Assembly (NCBI GenBank): GCA_000934455.1
Contig: KN883429.1
Coordinates: 9,099-53,041 of the forward strand
DNA length: 43,943 nucleotides
Direction of reading: 5' to 3'
Origin: Apostichopus parvimensis
Lineage: Eukaryota; Echinodermata; Holothuroidea; Aspidochirotida; Stichopodidae
Of this stretch, positions 21,001-30,405 are shown one piece after another. The translations under genes were made by a program, and so were the position numbers. Each line of letters opens with the position of its first letter. Within the stretch, counting starts at the first letter, position 1. The notes beneath the pieces are model-generated. The model was not told the DNA's origin and did not search any database. It worked only from the letters and a program-made list of their open reading frames with translations.

Positions 21001-24000
21001 ATATTTCCTTTGGTAATTTGGCAATTTTCAGAGATTTGTTTCATTTAGCTTGCCGGGAAGTGGAATGCACATTCTTGATAACATTGTACGTGCACAGTGT
21101 AATCACAGTGTTAGCTCAGTGGTTAATGCTGGTGCCTTCTAATCATAAGGTCCCCAGTTCGAGTCACTCCAAGATTAATGTATATCGTCCAGTTACAGAT
21201 AGTTGTTGACAATTCATAATCATGGACATAAAATATGAATCTAAGAGATTGACTTCGGTCAGCTTGCGGCTTTGATAAGCCAATGATGGCTTCTTCGCGA
21301 GTTCCTGCTTGCACGAGGATCTTACATACAAACATACATACATACATACATACATACATACATACACCCATACATACATACATACATACATCCATCCATC
21401 CATCCAGTGAGCTGCTAGTCTTTCTGGCTCTTTTTCACCTGTTGTATGCTTTTGATTATTGAGCCAAACAAATCTTGGCATTCAATTCCAAAGAGGTTTT
21501 TTTTTTTTTTTTTTTTTGTCCTTCCCAGATTTAATTGCTGTTTGGTAATTTTGTCAATAGCATTGACCTACACTGTAGTCTCTGATGTGCTTTGTGATAC
21601 AATGTTTGTTCAAGGTTATTATGTTAGCATTTCTAGAATTCCCGTGCATTGAATATTTCGCCAGCTGTAAATAGGTCCAAAAATAGTTAATCGTGCAAAG
21701 AAGAGAAATACAAAGGAAAAAAAGAGAACAATAAAGAAGGAAAAAAAGGAAAGAAAAGAGCAGCAATTCACAGGGTTTCACAGGAATTTGTGTGCAGAGA
21801 GGTATGATACTCTAGCCGTGTTTGGTGGTAACTGCATACTAAGCTTTGGTTATCATCCTTAGTAAGGGAATATGTTTATTTCTTGGTCCAGTGTGTCTTG
21901 CTGTGTGTTGTGGAGTTGAAGAAGAAATATATCCAAATAAGCTAGAAATAACCAAACCTTAACACCTTATGGCCGACAAGCTTGGACAAGTCTTTGTCTT
22001 CAACCCCAGAAATATATTTCTCTCTCAATTTTACCCTTCCTCAATGACTGGGAGTATTCCTACACTGAGAATAAATTGTAGGAAAGATTGATCACCCAAG
22101 ACATTCAGGGTCATGAATAAAGATGAACATTAAATGTTGTAGATCAAGGGAGAAACTAAGAAAAGAAGAATCAACAACTTGAGCTCGGTGGGTCTCCCGC
22201 ATTAATTCAAGGAAGTTGGATAAAGCTGAACGGCTTAGTTCACAAAGTTAGTTGTTTGATGAACGCCTTTTCAATTCTTACTCATGCCGATGCAGATACT
22301 GTACTTATAGCACCAGGGGCGGGATTTGATGTATGAAAGTGGGGGGGGGGGAATCTGGAAGTGGGGTCTAAGGGTGAGGGGGTTGGTGCCTCCTTGCCCC
22401 TTCCCCCCCCCAGTTGTCCTGCTTATGAGTAGCACTATACTGAGTTATTCAGCCTTTAATTGGAACTGACCTTCTAACCCTTCATCACAGTTCTGTGTTC
22501 TTGATTTGCTAATCAGATGTCGCAAGTACTGCTTTACCGAGGATCATTGCAACACTATTTAATGGTTTTATTTCTTTATTTGGTTGGTTCGTATGATTAT
22601 TGTTGTTGTGAGTGTAAAGAAAATGTACTCATATAATGATTTGTAAAAGGTATCGTTCTCTGACCAAAATCTTTGTGTGATTCCTCTCTGTTTAGGTCGT
22701 TCTAGCCATGTTCGATTACATGACGGATGTTTCGCTGGTGGAAAAGAAAACAGAAGAAGTCATAACTGTCGATGGTGAGTTGATGATACCTCCTAATAAA
22801 CCATGGTCTACAGATTGGTGCAATTTAGGAGAATACCTTTTAGTGGTGTTTTTGGAAACCCTAGGGTAGGGTTAGCAAGCACTTCGCCCTCCCGCCCCCC
22901 CCCCCCCCCCCCCCCCGAAAAATCATTTTAAATACCCTTCAGTATTAATTGTTGTTGTAGACACAAGGATATGAAAAACCTTTTAAGACAATTTGTTCAG
23001 AAATTATGAAGGCATGGTTGGGGGAGACGGTGTGAATACACCCTGTTTCAAAAAGAAGAAGAACAGGGAAAACTCCATTTCTCACTGCAATTAGGACCAG
23101 AGACTTACCTCGTGAACACTGCACGATATAAAGTTTGAACTGAGTCTGGAGATGGGTTCAGGTTAGCTTTGGCTCCTCAGAATTAACTGTTGGGCTGTAA
23201 ACAAGCATTGGAAAGATGCCATGTGGATCCAGCATGGAACCAACTACTAGTTCCAAAAAAAAAGCATTGAAAAGATTCAAGGTGGGTCGAACACACAGGC
23301 CAAGCCAACTGCAGCTGGTTTTTACAGAGTACGGTAAAGAACCGGTGAACTGTGGTTAAAGGGTGTGAAGACTCGCGTTAAAAGAAACATATAATGCCGG
23401 TAATCTGACCTAGTTTCAAATGAGGTGTAACAGAAGTGTTAGACACCACCATCTATCCCAGGAAATACACACACAGCTTGCTACCGTCGGTAATTAGACG
23501 CTAGTGTACAGTCAGTACATACAGCTGCGGTCAATACCCACAGCACAGTGTACAAACGGTACAGCGATGGAATCTCAGCTCCAGCTAAAGATAACAAGGT
23601 ATCACGTTTAATTACTGTCTGCATTTTGTAGCGACACAAACAAAACGTCACTTGCAAGCAACAGAAAGTTAACTTTTTCAGATGGCAGCACGCGGTTTGG
23701 GGCGAGTCTTCAATGCCTTTAAGTACATATCTCATCATAAAATGCCACCCATGACCAGTTTCCTATTTCCTCCGGTCCCCAGCCGAAGATTTCAACTCAC
23801 TTCTCTTTCATTTTCTGGACGAGTGGCTCTTTCTCTTCTCTGCAGATCCTTTCTTCATTCCCAGGGTAAGTCAAATCTCACCTTTAAAATATGAGTCAGG
23901 GTTAGCTGCTACATGCAGCCACAACTCTGCCAAAGGGAAAACTATGAAAGATTTTGCTTTCAAATCTGTGTCAACTGCTTGACTATTAAAAAGGATTAAA

Positions 24001-25861
24001 AAGAGAGTGTTAAACATGTTGGAAAAGGTTTAAAATTTATAACCCCCTTTATCTTCAATGTTGTAAAAAATGCATCTTCTTGACCATCTTTGATGGCTTG
24101 TTTCTGGTGAATGTTTTCAAGTATACTCTCTTGGTGTATTGGGTGGCAGTGTGTAAAACAACAGATTTGTTCAAACAGTGGGCTGGATTTGTCGCAGAAA
24201 TGGATCTTATAGCGTTTTACATTTAGTGATATAAATGCTTCATTAGTGAGTTAGATGAATGCAAATTAATGTGACCAAGCACAAGGATAATTAGAGTGCG
24301 CCATTTCTTTGTGATAACTTGGTATCAGTGCATGTACGTATCTGTTTCAGTATGGATGTTTACTCCACTTTGGTATGGGTGCAGGCTTATACCCCTAATT
24401 GAGTAGGTGCATTCATGCTCTCATGCATGCCTCACATGTATCGGTGCTGGCTTATACTCCTTATTTTGTGTAAGTGCATTCATGCTCTCATGCATTCCTC
24501 ACATGTATCGGTGCTGGCTTATACTCCTTATTTTGTGTAAGTGCATTCATACTCTCATGCATTCCTCATGTGTATGGATGCATACTCCACTTTGTATATG
24601 GGTTCTGGCTTATACCTCACATTGTGTGTAGTTGCATTTATTCATGTCACTTGGTATAAGGGTACATGTTCCACTTTTGTGTATCAGGTACTTGCATATT
24701 ATATTTATCAGAGATGGTACTTGCATGTCTACAGTATATATGGTTCCATTGCAAGTTACCCTGGTAAACCTCAACAGTTCTCATGCCTGATGATTTTTCT
24801 CTCCTCTCACAGGAAGTTGTCATTGAGGAGTTTGACATGGAAAATTTCAAGATAAAGTGCAGAGGGTAAGGGAGTGATTCAGCCATGTAGATTGCAACAA
24901 AGCAACTTAAAGTTTTACATCTTTTCTTTAACTTTCATGTTCACTTTCATGTTCATTTGTTGACATTAAATCTCTCTACTGTATGCTAAATTATTACCAT
25001 TAAGTATTAAAACTGTGTCCTCATTGAAATGGTATGATCAGCGACTCAACCACGTTGTGTAATGTTTGCCATTGTTTGGCTTCCCTACAAATCACTTCCC
25101 AAAAAATAACTCATACTTGTACATCCTGACTGAATGCAGCAAGTCTTGTGAGGTGTGTTTGGTCTATTTGCCTGTAAAGAGTTGAGAGTGGGGGGGGGGG
25201 GGGGAGTGTAACAATCTCATTTTGGGGAAATTTGTATTTACTTTTCCCTTTCCTAGTTTGCTTGCCATTGCGTCACCGGGTGTTTTCTTCTCCCCATTCA
25301 GGTATGGAGAGACATTTGATCTGATGAAGCATCCACAGGTTTGTTTTTTCCCTCATGATGCGATGGATTTGATTTAGCTCTAACTATATTTATTTTGTTT
25401 GTTTACGACAAAAACGTTTGTTTCTCTGGGTAAACCAGAGATTTATATTCAGATTGCTAGGACTGACCTACTAAGGTCAGAGGGCTGGAGTTAATCGGCA
25501 AGTTTGACGACCCTTGTATTTACCCCCCTCCTACCACCCTCCCTCTGGTCTCATTTGTTCCCATTCCATTTAACAACCACTAGTTGTCTCGTGACGACTC
25601 ATTAAGAAACTGCCGTAATTAAATATACCATCTCTCACTTGTGACATCATATTTAAAACTACAGCATCATGTCGGTACTTAGATTTCTTTATTCTTGCTT
25701 TGTGAATCACCGACTCCCCTTCGATAAATCCAGAGGATACTAACCTATTCTGTTTAACATCACTTTCACAGGGCACGGAGGTCAAGGCAATCACTTATTC
25801 CAACATGCAGGTCCACGACAAGGACCCTTCTCACGACATTTATGTGATTATCGACATTTGA
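17828..25861 (+). CDS. ZBTB8OS: Archease, RTCB tRNA-ligase cofactor (complete, 197 aa)
   Basis: Nine coding exons: 17828-18011, 18811-18835, 19376-19386, 20300-20331, 22696-22774, 23783-23865, 24813-24865, 25302-25338 and 25772-25861 (stop TGA). Every junction is in phase. The core closely follows human archease: KYEYLDHTADVQLHSWGDSL, FDYMTD, EDFNSLLFHFLDEWL, FSADPFFIPR, FDLMKHPQGTEVKAITYS and a C-terminal IIDI. Archease stimulates the RTCB ligase complex, which joins tRNA halves and the XBP1 mRNA. Acidic residues in the DHTADVQ motif and the C-terminal IIDI are the expected metal-binding positions. The N-terminus has an acidic, E/Q/K-rich extension of about 58 residues, longer than the human one and containing DYKDDDDE. 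The start has A at -3 and G at +4. Confidence 0.96.
19376..19386 (+). CDS. ZBTB8OS: Archease exon 3, an 11-nt microexon
   Basis: The exon is GTTGCACTCCT, preceded by ttctctcacag. It finishes the Q codon from exon 2 (CA|G), encodes LHS, and gives the T of the TGG tryptophan completed by exon 4. The spliced reading DVQLHSWGDSL equals human DVQLHAWGDTL, and without this exon the motif is lost and the frame breaks. The following donor is GTATCCTTTC, a U12-type sequence. Confidence 0.9.
19387..20299 (+). other. Probable U12-type (minor spliceosome) intron of archease
   Basis: The 5' site GTATCCTTT is the U12 GT-AG consensus. Near the 3' end, TTTCTTTAAC (20277-20286) matches the U12 branch consensus TTCCTTRAC at all but one position, with the branch A about 14 nt before the terminal AG. 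There is no usual polypyrimidine tract between branch and AG. The intron is 913 nt and holds a LINE 3' end inserted antisense to the gene (19709-20045). Confidence 0.85.
19709..20045 (-). mobile_element. 5'-truncated LINE 3' end, antisense in the archease U12-like intron
   Basis: On the minus strand this reads RTPWQDRCFASAAQHLWNNL, PECIKLS and, after one frame change, SLASFKSTLKTHLF, then a short 3' UTR and an (ATT)n tail (19712-19738). This is the same CR1/Jockey-like C-terminal pattern as the copy at 6885-7345, from a different, more diverged element. One frameshift lies around 19880-19910, so it is a dead fragment. Confidence 0.8.
20300..20331 (+). CDS. ZBTB8OS: Archease exon 4
   Basis: 32 nt encoding the end of W and GDSLKESFEQ. 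The acceptor is ataacag|GG and the donor CAG|gtatgt. The donor sequence is repeated several times just downstream. Confidence 0.9.
20332..20500 (+). repeat. About 30-bp degenerate repeat starting exactly at the exon 4 donor
   Basis: The intron begins GTATGTATGCAGTTATTA and the motif recurs: GTATGTATACAGTTATTG (about 20362), GTATGGATTTAGTTATTT (about 20392), ATAGGGATTCAGTTGTTA (about 20425) and GTACTTATCGATTCACTT (about 20455). Most are preceded by ACACTAG, so several junctions look like TAG|GTATGT. Confidence 0.75.
20501..22695 (+). other. Archease intron 4, remainder
   Basis: Holds a SINE with a CATA tail (21098-21408), a T-rich tract (21497-21518), a purine-rich stretch (21700-21765) and G11 and C9 runs (22341 and 22403). 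A short CAGGGGCGGGATTTGA-like fragment near 22315 could be a decayed hAT-type end. No exon is recognised. Confidence 0.5.
21098..21408 (+). mobile_element. tRNA-derived SINE with a (CATA)n tail
   Basis: The head has a pol III A box (TTAGCTCAGTGG, 21110-21122) and a B box (CAGTTCGAGTCAC, about 21155). The part between, GCCTTCTAATCATAAGG, resembles the anticodon arm of an Arg(TCT)-type tRNA. The body runs through AATTCATAATCATGGACAT and GGCTTTGATAAGCC to about 21322. The tail is (CATA)n followed by (CATC)n. Nearly the same body occurs at 27205-27333. Confidence 0.85.
22696..22774 (+). CDS. ZBTB8OS: Archease exon 5
   Basis: Encodes VVLAMFDYMTDVSLVEKKTE and EVITVD, with donor G|gtgagt. Matches human CAMAMFGYMTDTGTVEP. 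Confidence 0.93.
22775..23782 (+). other. Archease intron 5
   Basis: Contains a C22 homopolymer (22895-22916). Nothing else recognisable. Confidence 0.6.
23783..23865 (+). CDS. ZBTB8OS: Archease exon 6
   Basis: Encodes EDFNSLLFHFLDEWLFLFSA and DPFFIPR, the most conserved helix of the fold (human DDLQSLLFHFLDEWLYKFSA). The acceptor is ccccag|CC and the donor AGG|gtaagt. Confidence 0.95.
24345..24645 (+). repeat. 67-bp minisatellite, about 4 copies
   Basis: TGCATTCATGCTCTCATGCA starts units near 24408, 24475 and 24542, 67 bp apart; the middle two are almost identical, and decayed copies flank them. It lies in archease intron 6, 170 bp before exon 7. Its translation gives a repeated CIGAGLYSLF string, which is an artefact. 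Confidence 0.92.
24813..24865 (+). CDS. ZBTB8OS: Archease exon 7
   Basis: Encodes EVVIEEFDMENFKIKCR plus two bases of the next Gly codon. The acceptor is ctctcacag|GAA and the donor GG|gtaagg. Confidence 0.93.
25302..25338 (+). CDS. ZBTB8OS: Archease exon 8
   Basis: 37 nt encoding YGETFDLMKHPQ (human WGEEFSLSKHPQ). The acceptor is ccattcag|G and the donor CAG|gtttgt. The preceding intron holds a G15 run at 25190. Confidence 0.92.
25772..25861 (+). CDS. ZBTB8OS: Archease exon 9 (C-terminus and stop)
   Basis: Encodes GTEVKAITYSNMQVHDKDPS and HDIYVIIDI, then TGA. The conserved IIDI C-terminus confirms the gene is complete. Confidence 0.95.
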   Translation, partial: GTEVKAITYSNMQVHDKDPSHDIYVIIDI

Positions 25862-26960
25862 ACATCGGTCCACCTCAAGGGGGGCGCTGGCCACCTACAG
25901 GGAGGGTCCACCCAGTGAGCAGAGGCTGTGTTAGAGTAGAGCCTGGTTCACAATCACATAGAGTGTTATCTTGGTGGCTGGGATACTTACTACTCAGATG
26001 AAATATGCTGATGTCTGTGCACAGCGATTCTTCATTCAGAAAGCCGATGGTCGGCATCAAGCGGCCGATGAATTGCCTTTTATAGCAGATTACATGCCCA
26101 ATGTGCTTCTCAACGGCTTTTGTGAAGTCACACAGCATATAGTTAGCAATAATCTTTGAAGAGAGACAGAGAGACAGTTTGATGAAGGTCATTCGGTACA
26201 ACCCATCAAAGATATAAATTATCCAATCGTTTGCTCCAAGATTGAAAGAAGTTTGATATGATTTGTTATGAATTTTAATTAATTTAATTAATTTTAACTC
26301 CTCTCTGCCACGGCCCTTTGCTTTCTTTCATCCATTTTGCACTAGGTAAATGGAGCCCTACTTTATACTGGCAACATTCATTAGTGAATTATGTTTCTGT
26401 AAAAAAAGTATGTTGTAATTTAGCTTTGTTCCTGTTGAGTAGAGATGATAAGTTGCTCTGTGGAAAATTGCAGTTACTGTAGTGTAACATTTTGAAATGG
26501 CCATTTCCCTAGGAAGCTATAAATGCCATTTATAAATTTTTTTTTGTTGAATAGTCCTGCCCCAACTTATACTAGTGATTAGAAGTGGTATTTTATTGTT
26601 GTTGTAGTAGTTGGGATTGCAAGAAGTATACAATAAAGGTAGTATTGTCTGTTCAATTCCAAGGTTAACTTTATTGAACTTTAGGTCAAGTTTTTGCTTT
26701 GATTGCAATATTTGCTTACTGCCTGGTGTGTCTTATTCCTTTGAAAGAAAGAACCTTGGTTATTTTGCTGTGCCAAATATTCTAGTTATTAAATTGTTCG
26801 AATCAGGATTAGATGTTATTTCTTGAATGTGAACCACTTCCTTGTCTGTCTGTGTGTGCGTGTGTATATGTGTGTGAAGTTACTCACAAAAATATGAATC
26901 ACTTCCTTATGAAGTAATTCTCAGAAATGCTTAGCTCTTCAATAAATCAATGTTTATGAC
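25862..26960 (+). other. Probable archease 3' UTR with candidate poly(A) signals
   Basis: AATAAA at 26632-26637 is followed by a TGTCTGTTC GU-rich stretch; a second AATAAA lies at 26941-26946. Either could end the transcript. No ORF of interest. Confidence 0.5.
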
Positions 26961-29900
26961 TTTTACCAGAGGTATCTTTCATGCACAGAAATTTTATATT
27001 TTTCTAGTTTGGTTTCTTTCATTTTGTGTAAATATCTTATTGGCATCTATAAGCCATTTAATAGGGATATTACTCACAGATTTCAGCAATATTGTGTCGT
27101 TCACTGAGTGAGATTGTAACTGTCTATGTGGAGTCAACTCAGAGATGGAGGGGTGGGGGTTGGTACAACAACCCAAAGTCTGTTCCTATTACTTTTTCCT
27201 ATTACAATTCATAATCATGGACGTTAAATATGAATGTAAGAGACTAACTTCGGTCAGCTTGCGGCTTTGATAAGCCAATGAGGCTTCTTTTCGAGTTCCT
27301 GCTTGCAGGAGGATCTAAAATACATACATACATTACTATTGTATAATTACTATGTACTGTGGTCTGAATGGTATTTTTACTATACTTGACTTACACTATA
27401 CTTGACCTATACGACACTCGACTTATAGTCAGGTCTGTGTGTGCCTATAACTAGTACCTCTTAGTTAAGTGGGTCTGTGTGATCATGGGATTAGTAGATA
27501 CCTAGGTAAATGGGTCCTTACTGTGCCTTGGTTCATTTCATCATTGGTGACTGCAAACCTTTTGGACGTGTGGCAGCAGGCACACACAGAGAAGTAAAAC
27601 ATTTGGGGGTGGGGAGGAGGAACCATCCCAGCGTGGGGCCCAGGGACACACCATAGGGCCACTGGTGGGCTCTAGCCCCTTGTAGCATTGAGGTTTTCTT
27701 TGCATCCTGCAGAACTTGTATCAGCTATGAATCAGCACAATTTGAGGTATGTTTACATTATTTACATAAAACACAAAGTGTAACAGAAATGCGAATGTGT
27801 GTCCCTGTTGCTGCAACATTTGGTTTTCAAAATTATCTTCATTTTCGTTTATTAAACTTTACCTGATCTGATATGTGTATTGGAGTGTGTATACCGTAGA
27901 TTATGTAACCAAACTCATTCCCAGACAAACACAACCATAAATTTCCCTTTTTTTTTCCATCGACTTTCTGGACTTGGTGGTTTAAAGTTATAAGAAAGCA
28001 TTCTTGTTTAAAGGCTCTGGAACAAACAATGTCCAGTGTGGTACTTATCTGCTTATGTGAGTCAGAAAGTTTTCAAAGCAAACAAAAATACTAGTTACTA
28101 CACCTCATATGAAAACCTTGAAAAGTTTGCAGAAAATAAAGTTGCTCACAGGCCCCACACACTCATGACCAAGCAACGCGTTTCGACAAAGCCACCCAAA
28201 TTTCCATAAACAAAAGTCCATAGGAAATGCTCTCGTTTGCGACGGATAGATGCCAAAGAAATGCATTCCTTTGTTCGTGGAAATGCAGTTTCCATCGAGT
28301 ATACTCTTACAATTAAGCCTAACTGTGATATTAAGGTGATAAGAACAGGTCACAACCTTTGTGATGCACACTTCCAATCGCCATGGTTACCATTCATCGT
28401 GTATAAATGCCTTGGAAACAACATAGGGATTGAAATAATAACAAAAAGATGGCAGATACTGTTATTAATTTTAATAATAGGTTCACTTATATTTACGTGT
28501 ACAACAATAAATTACATAGCAACAGTTACCATGGAGACAAAATGATCCATGACCTAGCTGAAGTCATCAACATCATCATTTTCTAATATATGAAATGCCC
28601 ATAGAAAAAAAAAAATACATGACAAGTAACAGTGCTGTACTGCCATGGTGAACTACTAAGTAATTCCTTTACATTGATGAAAGTTGAGACATTCATTAAG
28701 TCCTGAATCGTCGTTTATCGTGCAGCAGCGTATACAAAATGTGAGAAGAGCATGAGTTTACATTAATGTGCAGCAGCAACGACCTTTAAAGACTGATCAT
28801 CACAGACAATTCAAACTGATCGTAACAGATCGCACATAACAGATGATTCAACAGATCGTAATAACACACATGAATTTAATCCAACAGGAAATGTAGTCAA
28901 CTAAGACACTACACTAAACAGAATTTTGGTTTTTATCTGGGGTATGGCAGTTCTTACATTCCCAGAGGGAAGATTTGATGGAACCACATAATTTGCACAA
29001 GATTAGATTCAAAACTGGCACTGTTAAAAGTAAAAATACATACTGGTACTACCGTAAACAACATACAACCTAACATCATATGTTCTTAACATCCTTAGCA
29101 GTTAACATTAATGTCAAAAATGCATTTTTGTGTGTGTGTATAAAGCATGCAAGAGGGAGTTAAAAGATAACCGTGCCACCCTTGATATTTAATATCCAAC
29201 AACACCTACAAAGAACACAAAATCTCAGCAATCTAACGCCAGTGTGCTGGCCTTGAGCAAGTATCAGCTATCTAACACCAGTCTCCTTGACCAAGCATCA
29301 GCTGGTCAGGTAACCTACAGATTTCTTTCAAAGGATGATTTGACAATAAATATTTTATTTTTAATGTGTCATGGTCCAAACCAGATTGGTAAGTTGAAGG
29401 TCATCTTCAGTTGGTTTCGAGACATCCCCCCTCTGCAATACATTTTACTGTAACAAAATGACTTATTTAAACTCAATTTAATAACACAATTTAATAAAAA
29501 ATAGCTCTCTCTCTTACAAAACTGTCCCTAGGTTGATATATACTTTAAGATGCTTGACATAAGAATGTGTCAAACTACATTAACCTCAGATAACGAAGAC
29601 CAGAGTTTGCACTGTACTCATGACTGGAGTGTGACAATCTATTCCTAATCCTAGCCCACAATTTTAATTATCTTAATTACCGATATGTAAAACTGCAGTA
29701 TTTCTGTCACATAGCTCCACATCAAACAATTTTTTTTTTCTTTCTCATTTGTATTTATACACAAGGATAAATCAGTACTTTAAGTAAGTAGAATGGCCCA
29801 CTTTTTTACATACAAAACTGATCCTTATTCCTTCCTCATTCCTTCCTTTATCCACTCTTTGGTCATAACCTCCAGGATACGTTCGCGAATAATCAGTTCC

Positions 29901-30131
29901 ACCCCCGCTTGTGTTTCTAACAGTGGATGGTGTTTAACCGATTGGCACGTCCAACAACGACGTTACTTCATTCTCAAACCGTTGGCATGATTTAGCGAAA
30001 CTGACCACAAAGATGCCGGACCGCAGACACCTCAAAGACTGACATCTGGTCATCCTGCGACAAGCCTTCCATTTTCGTCCAACCGACGTGGCGACAGACA
30101 TTGCACCCAGTCGTAGTAAAGTTGACCGGTA
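26961..30131. other. Convergent region between archease and CLK, including the CLK 3' UTR
   Basis: Holds a truncated SINE copy (27205-27333). The nearest AATAAA for CLK on the minus strand is 29359-29354, about 770 bp beyond the stop. ORFs of 90-102 codons near 28105-28545 have no recognisable similarity. Confidence 0.5.
27205..27333 (+). mobile_element. 5'-truncated copy of the SINE at 21098
   Basis: Starts CAATTCATAATCATGGACGT and stays collinear with 21210-21330, sharing TTCGGTCAGCTTGCGGCTTT and GAGTTCCTGCTTGCA, then ends in a short CATA tail. The tRNA-derived head is absent. Confidence 0.85.
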
Positions 30132-30405
30132 TCACCTGCTGATGCTGTGAGAGGGTCTCGTATCGTGACACCGCTGCTGTTTTGTCAGGGCGTCAAAGAA
30201 CGGATGATCCAGTGCCTGCTTGAGAGTGATGCGCTTGTGCGGGTCATAGTTCAACATAAGCCCTATCAGATGAAATAACTTTCTGTGCTCCTCGGATTCA
30301 GATGTCTTGTAGTCGCTCAGAGCGCGACAGTTGTCCCTCACGTACCGTCCTGACGAGCTGTTGCGATCCCACTCAACGTTACCGTGATAAAAGTACTTGT
30401 TTTTC
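30132..30405 (-). CDS. CLK2: CLK coding exon 12 (C-terminus and stop)
   Basis: Encodes [26 protein letters not shown] through [11 protein letters not shown] to SHSISR and TGA (30134-30132). The acceptor is tttgtcttag|G. Confidence 0.95.

Noticed and set aside
24407-24855. Overlapping ORFs with repeated CIGAGLYSLF strings
   Set aside because: They are translations of the 67-bp minisatellite, and one merely runs into archease exon 7 in the wrong frame.
28237-28545. 102-codon plus-strand ORF with a hydrophobic C-terminal segment
   Set aside because: No similarity, located between two convergent genes, and overlapped by a 90-codon ORF on the other strand.
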